Under the pieces are notes generated by a model. It was not told where the DNA came from, searched no databases, and saw nothing but the letters and a program-made list of their open reading frames with translations. Below are positions 36,460 through 46,000 of a stretch of DNA of 64,000 nt, piece by piece. How positions within the stretch are numbered: position 1 is the first letter of the stretch; each line of letters begins with the position of its first letter. The stretch lies in contig CP066225.1 in NCBI GenBank assembly GCA_016350165.1, positions 2,852,001 through 2,916,000 of the forward strand. Reading direction: 5' to 3'. The translations under genes and the position numbers were made by a program. This stretch comes from Planctomycetota bacterium. Lineage in GTDB: Bacteria > Planctomycetota > Phycisphaerae > Phycisphaerales > Phycisphaeraceae.

Positions 36460-38001
36460 ATGCCGATCATTGTAAATAGTCCGTTTTCAGGTAAGCCCGT
36501 CAAAGTCCGTGACGAAGACGTCGGCCGCGCCATCCGCGATGAAGAAAATCGCATCTTCTACGTCATTCAACGTGCTTCAGGCGAAGGCTTCTACGGCGCG
36601 CCGACCCGTAAAGGTTCTGAAAAAGACGAGCAGCGTTACGACGACCTGCTTGATAAGGTCAATCGTGGCGAAGCATTTGCGAAACAACAACAGCAAACCA
36701 CAACCATGCAGGTGCATGATGCACGTGGTAAAAAACGCAAACTCTCACCCGTACGTGTGATTGCATTCCTGTTGTTGCTGGGTGTTCTCGCATTCATCGC
36801 CTGGTACTACGTTGGCGGCGGCGAAAAGATGATCCAAGATTTCATCGATCAGCAGAAACCTGTTGAAGTTGAAGAAGTCATCATCGAAACGCCAGGTCAG
36901 CCGCCGTCTGAGATTGATATCAAAATTGAAGACGGTGCAGCGGATCAGACGAATTTACCGCCGGTTGAAGATTCCAACACGGGCAATGAACCCGTGAGTA
37001 AAGGCGGGATGAGTTCGCGGTTGATTGAAACCGCAGAGTATGTAATTCTCGCAGCCCCGAGTAAAGAATCGATTGCGACTGTGAGTGCGAAAGCTGAAAC
37101 GGATTCAGATTCAAACGCTGAAGCAAGTTCGGAAGCTGAATCGAAATCGAAATCGGATGAGAAAACTGAGTCGCCGCCGGATGATGGGGATCATGACGGG
37201 GATGTAAAACAGAATACAAGTGAAGGAGAGGAGGCTGCTGAGAATGCAGCCTTTGTTGTTTTACCGTCGGGAGTGAAATACTGGATCGACGTGGAAGGTG
37301 AGAAAGAGGCGAAGGTTGCAAAGGCGGGTGACTGGGTTGTTGTTGAATATAAAGCGTGGTTACCGGGTGGGGTGCCGGTGAGTTCATCGACGAAGTATGG
37401 GCCGATGGAGTTTGTGTTGTGGTCGGGGCAGGCGTTGCGTGGTTGGGATGAAGCGATCAGTGGGATGAAGGTTGGGGAGAGGCGGACGTTGATTTTGCCG
37501 CCTGAATTGATTGAGAATGATTCATTGATGACGCGTGATGAGAATAAGAAGATTGAGAATACGCTTGTGAGTGAGGTACATTTGGTTGATGTGAAGCCGG
37601 GTATTGGGGTTAAGATTTTGAAAGGTGGAACGGGGAAGATGACACGGCCGGGCGATATTGTTTCGCTTGATTATGAGGGTAAAGTGCGAGGAGCGGAGGA
37701 GCCGTTTATATCGAAGGCGAGTGCGCCGGGTGGGAAGCCGTTGGTGTTTGAGATTGGTAAAGGGCAGGTGATACCGGGTTTGGAATTGGCTGCAACGGGG
37801 ATGACGGTTGGTGAAGAGCGTGAGGTTTTGATCCCGTCTTATCTTGCGTATGGTGAAAAAGGTTTTGCGCCATTGATTCCGAAGAATGCGCCGCTTGTAT
37901 ATCGGATTAAGCTTGAGAAGATTGAACGCCCGGAACAGAAGCAGGAGCAGAAGGGGCCGATGAAACGTGGTGGTGGTAAATTGAAGAAACGCGTGCGGTG
38001 A
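36460..38001 (+). CDS. Membrane-anchored protein with two FKBP-type isomerase domains
   Basis: 513 aa. ATG follows GAGGG by five bases. Residues about 1-95 form a cytoplasmic, Gln- and Lys-rich region; a helix at about 104-122 (VIAFLLLLGVLAFIAWYYV) spans the membrane. An acidic Ser/Glu linker (about 130-255) leads to FKBP domain 1 (about 275-375; VEYKAWLPGG, GWDEAISGM, GERRTLILPPEL) and FKBP domain 2 (about 385-490; GDIVSLDYEGKVR, VIPGLELAATGMTVGE, AYGEKG). Domain 2 keeps more active-site aromatic positions than domain 1. Peptidyl-prolyl isomerases help periplasmic folding. Third-position composition shifts along the gene from C-rich to G/T-rich. Confidence 0.85.
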   Translation: MPIIVNSPFSGKPVKVRDEDVGRAIRDEENRIFYVIQRASGEGFYGAPTRKGSEKDEQRYDDLLDKVNRGEAFAKQQQQTTTMQVHDARGKKRKLSPVRVIAFLLLLGVLAFIAWYYVGGGEKMIQDFIDQQKPVEVEEVIIETPGQPPSEIDIKIEDGAADQTNLPPVEDSNTGNEPVSKGGMSSRLIETAEYVILAAPSKESIATVSAKAETDSDSNAEASSEAESKSKSDEKTESPPDDGDHDGDVKQNTSEGEEAAENAAFVVLPSGVKYWIDVEGEKEAKVAKAGDWVVVEYKAWLPGGVPVSSSTKYGPMEFVLWSGQALRGWDEAISGMKVGERRTLILPPELIENDSLMTRDENKKIENTLVSEVHLVDVKPGIGVKILKGGTGKMTRPGDIVSLDYEGKVRGAEEPFISKASAPGGKPLVFEIGKGQVIPGLELAATGMTVGEEREVLIPSYLAYGEKGFAPLIPKNAPLVYRIKLEKIERPEQKQEQKGPMKRGGGKLKKRVR

Positions 38002-38048
38002 ATTAGTGCTAGACGCAGTCGAGGGGTTGTGGTTCTGATTAAGTTATG

Positions 38049-38079
38049 AAAAAGCTCACACTTTGGTGTGAGCTTTTTT
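38049..38079 (+). terminator. Terminator of the FKBP gene
   Basis: Stem AAGCTCACAC/GTGTGAGCTT flanked by A- and T-tracts, loop TTTG. Confidence 0.88.
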
Positions 38080-38089
38080 GTTTGGTGAG

Positions 38090-38114
38090 TTGTTTCACTA
38101 AAGCGTATCGTTGA
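38090..38114 (+). repeat. Dispersed motif TTTCACTAAAGCGTATCGTT, copy 3
   Basis: Exact match to copy 1 over the 20-base core; it lies between the terminator and the convergent FHA gene and is followed by GATTATT. Confidence 0.6.
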
Positions 38115-38146
38115 TTATTACAGTTGTTTTTGAATCTATGCGTGAG

Positions 38147-38611
38147 TTAGTTGGTTGAAGGCGCGCCTTGAATAGTGATTGCATTTTGTGCGTGGGTGCC
38201 GTGATTGAGGTCTTTGAGTAATTTGTCACGTTTAAGATTGAGTTGCTCGATGAGCGGCATGCATCGGCGGCGGGTACGGGCGACGAAGCGTTCAACGGCG
38301 CGGTATTCGTCGAGTGGTTCTTCGGTGAAGGTCATGAGGGTGTAGCCGAGTTGGATGAGGTCTTTGTCTTGAAGACGTTTGAATTTTTCGACACGCTGTC
38401 CGTTGATGATGATACCGTTGCGGCTTTGCAGGTCGCGGATGTAGAAATCGTTGTCGGTGGGGTCGAGTCTGATTTTTGCGTGACGGAATGAGACGAAGCA
38501 ATCATTGAGTTCGGCGAGTAGGCTTTCGTCGCGGCCGAAGACCATTGGGATGTCGCTGAGTTCGTACCAGTCTCCGATATTCTCTCCAGATAGGATAACG
38601 ATTTTAGGCAT
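38147..38611 (-). CDS. FHA-domain protein
   Basis: 154 aa from ATG 38611, five bases after GGAGG; a longer start at 38623 is less likely. Residues about 3-100 form a forkhead-associated domain with the phospho-threonine-binding motifs FGRDESL, SFRHAKI and SRNGIIINGQRV. FHA domains read Ser/Thr kinase signals. The C-terminal 50 residues are helical and basic (VARTRRRCMPLIEQLNLKR). No kinase gene is adjacent. Confidence 0.88.
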   Translation of the reverse strand: MPKIVILSGENIGDWYELSDIPMVFGRDESLLAELNDCFVSFRHAKIRLDPTDNDFYIRDLQSRNGIIINGQRVEKFKRLQDKDLIQLGYTLMTFTEEPLDEYRAVERFVARTRRRCMPLIEQLNLKRDKLLKDLNHGTHAQNAITIQGAPSTN

Positions 38612-38948
38612 AAGATCCTCCATGACGTTGAATGAAGATTAATGTGAATGAGAGAATCTTCATAGATGTAAAGAAAAGATGAATCGGCCGAGCCATGACG
38701 ATTGGTATCAAGTGAATGAAACAAGACTATCCGTGAGATAGAAGCTGAATGGCTGGCAAGTTTTTGTTGATGCTGTATGAGGTGTGAGGGTATGTGTTCT
38801 ATTTTCTCTGTTTTAACGTGCGGCGACAAGGAAAAAATGCAGCGGCTTATTAGAGAGTTTACCTAGGTGGTGTAAAGAGAAAATGACTATCAATAAAGCG
38901 ATAAAATGGTCGCCTGTTAAAGTGTGAGTGTTGGGTTAGTTATGAATA

Positions 38949-39947
38949 TTATGAAACCTTGCGCATTGGTAATGGATCAATTTTACCTGTTTGAGATTGT
39001 GCTTTACGTGTGAGGTATTGGAGTGAGAAGAGGTTGTTTTTGTCTTGCCAAACGTGTTGGACGTCGAAAGCGGAGGCGATAGTTGCGAATTGATCGAGTG
39101 TGTATTTGTAGGAAAATTCGGTTCGGATGTGTTCGTGTTTGTTGAGTGAGATTTTGTGTTCGCCGATGAAGACGGTTTGATCGACAGTACTGACAAGGTG
39201 CATTTCGATGCGGCCATCGAGATCATTCCAGATAGCGCGGTGCTTGAAAAGATTGGGATTGAAGTTTGAGCCGACTTTTGTGTTGATGTGTTTGAGCATG
39301 TTGAGGTTGAATGCTTCGGTAATTTTATCTTCATCGTTATATGCTGTTTCGAGGATTTTCTTGTCTTTGCGGAGATCGACACCGATGAGGACAGAACAGT
39401 TGGGTCCGCCGAGTGTGGCGAGGCGGTTCATGAAGATGGAGGCTTCATAAGGTGTGAGGTTGCCGATGGTGGAGCCTGGGAAGAAGATGACGGTTTTCTG
39501 AATATTGCGTGTGGGGAGTGGAAGTTTGATGGGTTGATGGAAGTCGGCATAGATGGGTATGACTTCGATTTCAGGGAAATCTTGCTGAATTCTAATCGAT
39601 GACTGTACGAGGTGATCACGAGAGATGTCGATGGGTACATAGACGGTTGGGTTGTCCATACCCATGAGGAGGAGTTCAGTTTTAGTGCTGCTTCCGCTGC
39701 CAAGTTCGACGAGCATGCATTCGGGGCCGAGGGTGTGACGGATGTCGTCGAGGTTGTCCTGAAGGATGCCGACCTCGGTACGTGTTGGGTAATACTCTGG
39801 GAGATGCGTGATCTGTTCGAAGATTCTGGACCCTTCCGCGTCATAGAAGTACTTGCAGGGCAGGGTTTTTGGGTTGGTGCTGAGGCAGTTAATGATTTCA
39901 TTAACGGGATTGTTTTCGTGTGGGTCGTAGTCGATCACGCGTAGCAT
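38949..39947 (-). CDS. egtD: L-histidine N-alpha-methyltransferase EgtD
   Basis: 332 aa from ATG 39947; a GTG at 40007 would extend it by 20 residues into egtB. EgtD trimethylates histidine to hercynine with SAM, the first step of ergothioneine synthesis. Typical features are KYFYDAEGSRIFEQITHLPEYY (residues about 29-50, shown whole only as KYFYDAEGS and HLPEYYPTRTE), ELGSGSSTKTELLL (SAM motif I) and FFPGSTIGNLTP. The length fits the family (about 320). It lies downstream of egtB with a 50-base gap, so the two are one operon. Confidence 0.93.
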   Translation of the reverse strand: MLRVIDYDPHENNPVNEIINCLSTNPKTLPCKYFYDAEGSRIFEQITHLPEYYPTRTEVGILQDNLDDIRHTLGPECMLVELGSGSSTKTELLLMGMDNPTVYVPIDISRDHLVQSSIRIQQDFPEIEVIPIYADFHQPIKLPLPTRNIQKTVIFFPGSTIGNLTPYEASIFMNRLATLGGPNCSVLIGVDLRKDKKILETAYNDEDKITEAFNLNMLKHINTKVGSNFNPNLFKHRAIWNDLDGRIEMHLVSTVDQTVFIGEHKISLNKHEHIRTEFSYKYTLDQFATIASAFDVQHVWQDKNNLFSLQYLTRKAQSQTGKIDPLPMRKVS

Positions 39948-39985
39948 AGAGATCTCGCTTTGTGTACTAATGTTACTGATTGATA

Positions 39986-40000
39986 CTAACTGATGATTAG
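39986..40000. repeat. CTAAY-N5-RTTAG palindrome, copy 7 (on a stop codon)
   Basis: CTAACTGATGATTAG contains the egtB stop. Confidence 0.6.
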
Positions 40001-41397
40001 ATGTCACGGGCGAGTCTTATGCCGGTGAATTGCCATCTTGTTTCGGGTGACCAGAAGTTGCGGTATGTGTTTCTGATGTGGTCAGTGGGTGTTGCGCATG
40101 ATCCGCCTCTGAGTACTTGTTGGTTGCACATGAATTTGCCGTTGTATTCACCGAGTGCTCCGTCTGCAGGTTGGTAGCCGGGGTATGAGGTGTAGGGAGA
40201 TGAGGTCCATTCCCAGACGTCGCCGAAGGCTTGGATAAGTTTGGTTTCGTTGGATTGAGGGTCTGGGGTGATGGGGTGGAAGCGATTTGATTCCATGAGG
40301 TTTCCGTCTAACTTGCAGTTAGATGTTGCTGATTCCCATTCATCCTCACGTGGGAGTCTGTAGCCGGCCCATCGCGCGAAGGCGTCTGCTTCGAAGTAAT
40401 TGACGTGACAGAGTGGTTCGTTGGGGTCAACGGTGAGTGGTCCAGCGAGGGTATATTGCTTCCAGATATCGTCTTGCTTGTACCAGTAGAGTGGGTGGGT
40501 TGCGTTGTTGTCTTTGCGCCATTGCCAACCGAGAGAAAGCCAAAATTCAGGCTTTTCGTAGCCTTGATCTTCGAGGAAGCCCATGTATTCACCGTTGGTG
40601 ACGAGACGGTTGGCGATGGCAAATGGTTGAAGAAAGGTGGTGTGTTTTGGCTTCTCATTGTCGAAGCAGAATTCGGAGCAGAGCAGGGCACGTGCGGCGA
40701 GGCCGTCGTCGATCTGGAATAGGTCGGAGAGTGCTTGGTATTGTTTGTCTTGGGAGAGTTTGTGGTATTCGAAACCGATGTCGGCGAGGCCGCCTTGATG
40801 CTCTATCCAATGCATAGACTGGATGGGATGTGATGCCGGTTCACTGTCGGGTGTGTTGTAGGCAGGCATGAGTGGATTGGATGAGAAGACGTGCTTGATG
40901 TCAGTGAGGATGAGTTCTTGATGTTGCTGTTCGTGATTGATGCCAACGACGAGTAGATTGCGGAGTTCGGGGATATTGTCTTGTGGGGCAGTGAGAAGAA
41001 GATCGATCATGTGGGCGTCGATTTGTTGACGGTATGTGTAGACTTCTTCGACTGTAGGACGTGAGAGATAACCACGTTGGGCCTGGCAGTGTTGAGGGCC
41101 TACGGTGTTGTAGTATGAGTTGAAGAGATAGAGGTATTGTTCGTTATAGGGTTGGTAGCCTGTGAAAAAGTTCATGAGCATGAACTGCTCAAAGAACCAA
41201 GTTGTATGAGCGAGATGCCACTTGGTTGGGCTGACGAGCTTCATGGTTTGCACGACACAATCCTCGACAGCTAATGGTTGGCAAAGCTGCTGTGTCTGAT
41301 TGCGTACAGAGCGATAGGCGGCGATCATGAGTTCGCGCGAGGTTTGAAAGTTATCGCTTTTGAGCGCGTCGAGAGACAACCCCTTTTTATCCTGCAC
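39997..41397 (-). CDS. egtB: Ergothioneine sulfoxide synthase EgtB
   Basis: 466 aa; the start is a GTG at 41397, seven bases after GGAG. EgtB is a non-haem iron enzyme that joins a thiol to hercynine with O2. The DinB-like N-terminal domain supplies the iron histidines (WHLAHTTWFFEQ and NHEQQHQELILTD). The C-terminal FGE-sulfatase-like domain ends in RGGSCATPTDHIRNTYRNF (given in part) and GIRLARD. No egtA (gamma-glutamylcysteine ligase) or egtC is present here, which suggests an EgtB that uses cysteine directly, as in some bacteria and fungi (inference). It forms an operon with egtD. Palindrome copies lie in the gene (40308) and on its stop. Confidence 0.92.
   Translation of the reverse strand: MQDKKGLSLDALKSDNFQTSRELMIAAYRSVRNQTQQLCQPLAVEDCVVQTMKLVSPTKWHLAHTTWFFEQFMLMNFFTGYQPYNEQYLYLFNSYYNTVGPQHCQAQRGYLSRPTVEEVYTYRQQIDAHMIDLLLTAPQDNIPELRNLLVVGINHEQQHQELILTDIKHVFSSNPLMPAYNTPDSEPASHPIQSMHWIEHQGGLADIGFEYHKLSQDKQYQALSDLFQIDDGLAARALLCSEFCFDNEKPKHTTFLQPFAIANRLVTNGEYMGFLEDQGYEKPEFWLSLGWQWRKDNNATHPLYWYKQDDIWKQYTLAGPLTVDPNEPLCHVNYFEADAFARWAGYRLPREDEWESATSNCKLDGNLMESNRFHPITPDPQSNETKLIQAFGDVWEWTSSPYTSYPGYQPADGALGEYNGKFMCNQQVLRGGSCATPTDHIRNTYRNFWSPETRWQFTGIRLARDI
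40308..40322. repeat. CTAAY-N5-RTTAG palindrome, copy 8
   Basis: CTAACTTGCAGTTAG inside egtB, read on the coding strand as Ser-Asn-Cys-Lys-Leu. Confidence 0.6.
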
Positions 41398-42019
41398 AAT
41401 GAGTCTCCGTTATTAGCGGACCCTTTAAATGCGCTTTGCGTGAATGTTCTCTCGTTGATCAGTATGTTGATTACGAGATGTTGCGATAATGAAAGCGGTT
41501 TGGCTGTTGAAAGTTTGGTTTCAAGCCTGTTGTGATATTCACGCAATTAGCTTTGGATACCCCATACGTCACACATCGGTTAATGTGAGTGGGTATCGCA
41601 ATAAATAGAGCGCTAAATCAAGGGTAAAATTGTTAATGAGCGCATGCATAATCAGGTTGATTAGATCGTACGCATCGGTGGGTGAGTGGAGGGGGAATTT
41701 TGATGAATAATCTACAGATAAAGGGGATTCAGGTAGTTTGAGGAGGCAAATATGGGGAATGGGAAGAGGGGTGGTGTCTTGAATGTCCTAAAATATGGCG
41801 ATTTTAGTGGGGTCTGGTTTGAGTGAGAAGTAGACAAGTTTTACAATAGGACGTTCGCCTGAGTTTTTTTAATGCGTTTTGCGAGATTATTTCCTCGTTG
41901 ACCAGTGGGTCGTTTCGTGAAAAGCAGATCATGACATTGAACTGCTGGCGATACGTGAATGTTTCAAACGAGAGATGACCACGTAAATTGCGATATTGTT
42001 TGTTGTAGAGGTGCAATTG
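41398..42019. other. Gap upstream of egtB with a duplicated ~70-bp segment
   Basis: The stretch 41415-41485, just before egtB, resembles 41868-41938 over about 70 bases (shared TCTCGTTGAyCAGT-like core and flanking GCG-TTTGCG). The rest shows no gene. Confidence 0.5.
41868..42010 (-). pseudogene. Fragment of an egtB-like gene
   Basis: On the minus strand the translation [20 protein letters not shown] aligns with EgtB residues QHCQAQRGYLS..VYTYRQQIDA from the neighbouring gene; TYRQQ is identical and RG(H/Y)LS is near-identical. The fragment has no start, catalytic residues or C-terminal domain, so it is a remnant of a duplicated egtB or a related DinB-domain gene. Its left end holds the second copy of the 70-bp segment. 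Confidence 0.55.
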
Positions 42020-42775
42020 ATGAGTGAAGAAGATAAAGATGTTCATGATCCGAAGCCTAGGACGGTGTTGACGTTTTCGGGTGGTTTGGATTCGACGACG
42101 CTGCTCTATTACTTGATTAGTGAGGGGCATGAGGTGTTGGCGTTGTCGATTGATTATGGGCAGCGGCATAAGGTGGAGTTGGATTATGCGAATCGGATTT
42201 TGGAGAAGTTAGGAATCGAGGAGCACAAGACGATCGACTTGCACTGTATGAATGATTTGATGCAGGGATCATCGTTGACACAGCCCGATATTGATGTGCC
42301 TTTGGGTCATTATGAAGAGGAGTCGATGAAGCAGACGGTTGTGCCGAACCGTAACATGATCATTTTGTCTCTTGCTGCGGGCTGGGCGATTTCGAATAAG
42401 GCGACGTATATTGCGTATGCGGCTCATGCGGGTGACCATGCGATCTATCCGGATTGTCGACCTGAGTTTGCGGAGGCTTGTGCGAAGGCGATTGAGTTGG
42501 CGGATTGGCATATTGTGAAGTTGAATCGGCCGTTTGTTGATATGACGAAGGGTGAGATTGTGAAGTTGGGTGTTGAGTTGGGAGTGCCTTATGAGTTGAC
42601 TTGGTCTTGTTATCAGGGGCATGAGATTCATTGTGGTGCGTGTGGTACGTGTGTGGAGCGGCGCGAAGCGTTTATGCAGGCAGGTGTGCAGGATCCGACA
42701 GAGTATGCGAAGGATGCGCCGAGGATGTCGCTTGATGAAAATGGGAATGCGATCATCCACTGGCAAGAGAAGTGA
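42020..42775 (+). CDS. queC: 7-cyano-7-deazaguanine synthase QueC
   Basis: 251 aa from ATG 42020, eight bases after GAGG. QueC turns 7-carboxy-7-deazaguanine into preQ0 with ATP and ammonia for queuosine. The PP-loop [13 protein letters not shown] is at about residues 21-33. The zinc site is [17 protein letters not shown] with four Cys near residue 205-222. [10 protein letters not shown] and [11 protein letters not shown] are also typical. No queD or queE is adjacent. The upstream region overlaps the egtB-like fragment. Confidence 0.95.
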   Translation: MSEEDKDVHDPKPRTVLTFSGGLDSTTLLYYLISEGHEVLALSIDYGQRHKVELDYANRILEKLGIEEHKTIDLHCMNDLMQGSSLTQPDIDVPLGHYEEESMKQTVVPNRNMIILSLAAGWAISNKATYIAYAAHAGDHAIYPDCRPEFAEACAKAIELADWHIVKLNRPFVDMTKGEIVKLGVELGVPYELTWSCYQGHEIHCGACGTCVERREAFMQAGVQDPTEYAKDAPRMSLDENGNAIIHWQEK

Positions 42776-42805
42776 GATGAGTTGTTAAAAAATGATTAAT
42801 AAAAG

Positions 42806-42829
42806 GAGCGCTTTTGAGCGTTCTTTTTT
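42806..42829 (+). terminator. Terminator of queC
   Basis: Stem GAGCGC/GCGTTC (one G-U pair), loop TTTTGA, then T-run. Confidence 0.7.
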
Positions 42830-43095
42830 TATGGTTGGATGAATTTATAGCTGCAAAACTAAGGGTTTATCAGTAGGTTGGGGTCTTATAAGTAAATAAC
42901 ACTTGTATTGTAAATAGAAACCATAAACAATATAGCGATAATTATTTAACAAGGACGAGAAGTCTCCCATCTAAGTTGTTAAATGGGTCAGCGGGTGACT
43001 GCTGGCGAGGGGATCACAGTTCTGATTCGTTGTAAGCAGTTCTTATATTTTCTATTAGTGCAATTTGAATAATGTTGAAAATGGGGTCCATTTTT
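42830..43095. other. Promoter region of the autotransporter gene
   Basis: An AT-rich stretch followed by a GC-richer leader. No gene is seen. Confidence 0.35.
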
Positions 43096-46000
43096 ATGAA
43101 ATCTACACGCTTTACTACGTCTGCATTGCTGGCAGCTTTCTGTACGATGACGATGGTGACGACAGGTCATGCAGGGTTTACGAATCCGAGTACTGGGGTT
43201 TATGAATTTGCGGGGCCGTTTGGTGCCGATCCGCTGGACTTGTCGGGTGAAAATAATGCGACGGTTAATGTGTTGAGTTCAACAGCAGGCGCGGGCCCGA
43301 ATGGTGAGTATGTGGTGACGGCTGGTGCGAATGCATATTGGGTGGGGTATGGTGCGAATACAGGTACGTTTAATCTTGATGGTAAGATCAAACTTGATGC
43401 TGCGAACGATAATTATGCTGGGATTAAGGGTAGCGCGGGAAGTGTGCTGATGTTGGGTGCTGTAGATACAGGATTGTTGACTGTATCGACGACAGGTTCT
43501 CATGTGAGTGCGATTGAAGTTGATCGCGTGGTGCTGGGCACATCGTTTGCGGGGAGCATTATTGTTGAGTCGGGTAAGGATGGGTCGGATGTTTCGGGTG
43601 CGGCTGCGATTATGAGTGCTGACTCAGTAAGCATTGGTGATGTTGATGCGGCGAGCCACATTCAGGTGACGGGCAGTGGTGCGGAGGTATATGGGATTAA
43701 GGCTGGCGTTAATGGACTGTTGATTAGTGGTGTTTATGATGGTGACATCACGATCTCTGGTGGTGCGGATGGAGTGAATGATATTTCTGCGAGTGCGATC
43801 AGTACGACTGGTCATATGAATATCAATGCGATTGGTGCAAATAGTTTGCTGAGTGTTACGAGTGCGGATTCGTTTGCTTTGGGTATTAATGGTGTGAACT
43901 TGGATATCCAATCGATTGAGGGTGATATTCTTGTGTCGGCTGGGATTGATGCAGCTGGTACGTCGAATGCGTATGGTGTTGCAGCGTCGAATGTGCTTGA
44001 TATCTATGAAGTGACCAGTGATAGCTCGATTACTGTGTCGGGCGGCGGCGCGGTTGTTAAAGGTTTGAGAGCAGAACTGGGTAATGTGATTCTGGGTACA
44101 GACACGACTGGTGGATTTAATGGTCAGATTTTCTTGAATCAGCAGCTGGTTGGTGAAGATGATACGACGTATGAGGGGCGAATTGCTAATTCGTATATGG
44201 TCGCAGGTATTGAATCAGTGGGTGGTGATGTACTGATTGAGAATGAGTTTGGTGGCAGAATTTATGTTGCTGCGGGTGAAGATACAAATAATGCATCGCC
44301 TACGTATGAAGATTCGCTGGCATACGGTATTAAGGGGAACAATGTTACGATTGGTGAGATGACATCCGGTGCGATGATTGTTGTGCGTGGTACGGGTGAT
44401 CATGTTGCGGGTATTTTTGGAGATGTGATTGACATAGATGTATTGAATGGTGAAATCAATGCTGAGAGTGGTGGATCGTCTTTGCGAGGTATATATGGAG
44501 AGACATCGCTGAACATTGATTTGATTGATGGGGGTAGTACGGTTGCAGTGTTTGGTGAGGCTGATGATTTTGTAGGTTTGGCTGCTGGTAGTGATGATCT
44601 GACGATTGGTCAGATTGATGCAGGCAGCACAATTAATGTTGGCACGCTTGCAGGATCGAGCGGTGTTTTTGGTATGGCATCATTTAATGGTGATGTTGTG
44701 ATTGGCCAGGCTGGGGTGGGTGATTTTAATGGTGTGATCAATGTGAATCAGCAGATGGTTGGTGAGGATGATGGTGCGTATGCTGCACGTATTATGGGTT
44801 CAGAGGGTGTGGTTGGGATGTATGCGGGGCTTGGTGATGTTGTGGTTCATGGGGCGATGAATGGTCAAATTAATGTGAGTGGTGAGGAATATATTTACGG
44901 TATTAATGCGGGGAATGATATCAATATTGGAAGTATGAGTAATCTGTCATCGATTGTTGTGAAGGCTGATGACTTTGAGGCTTACGGTTTGTATGCGGGG
45001 AATGATATCGATATTCAGGGTGAAATGGGTGCGATGATTACGGTGATGTCGGATACGTCAGCGTCTAACTCACGTGTGTATGGTATTGCTGCTGAGAATG
45101 AATTGAATATTACATCGCTTAGCGGTGTGATTACGGTTACAGCGGATACAGGCGCGATTGGTGTTTATGGTCGCCAAATTCATATTGATCAGATGAACGG
45201 TATGATCAATATGACGACGACACATGGTGCTGCGATATCGACACAGAAGACTGATGGTGTGACATGGAATGCATCGGCAGCACTTGATGATTATATTGGT
45301 TTGAGCAGCAATGCGATTGTTAATGGTGATATCCGTTTGGGTGATGATACGGGTGTGGGCAATGCGGATACGCTTGTCCTGCGTGGGACGGGTACATTCA
45401 GTCATAACCTGTATGGCGTTGATACGATTATTGTTGAGCAGGATCTTGTGAGCGGTTCGACGGCAGATGATGTTTGGTCGTTAAATTTAGCAGATACAGC
45501 AAGTAATACTGATCAGTTGAATACGATCAAAAAACTTCAAGTGAATTATGGTACGGTTGGTGTTGGTAAGAATCTGAAGGTTGAGAATGCAACGATTGAT
45601 TCGGAAGGTGGGTTACACTTTAATCTTCATGCTGATGGTACGAGTGATATGCTTGATGCGTCGGATCGTGTTGGATTTAGTGAAGGCGGGAAGGTTGTCT
45701 CGAAGCTTGATGGCGTGATTACTGAAGATAAAACTTATAAGATCATTCAAACGGCGAATGGGTTGTATCAGATTGGTGGACCAGATGATGGTGAGCCAAT
45801 TGATTTGTCGAAGATTGATTATTTTAATGATACGGCTTTAGTTGATTACGAAGGCGAGCTATCTGATGATGGATTGAATCTGTTTGTGATAGCTTCGGTT
45901 GGTGGCGAGTTACAGGAGTATGCAAATTCATCAGTGTTAGATGCTGCGAATTCATTGCAGGGCGCGTTTGATCATGATCCAAGTGGTCAGACGGGTGAAG

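Noticed and set aside
11406-38114. parS site at the TTTCAC motif
   Set aside because: Only one half of the parS palindrome is present in each copy, and no parAB genes are seen.
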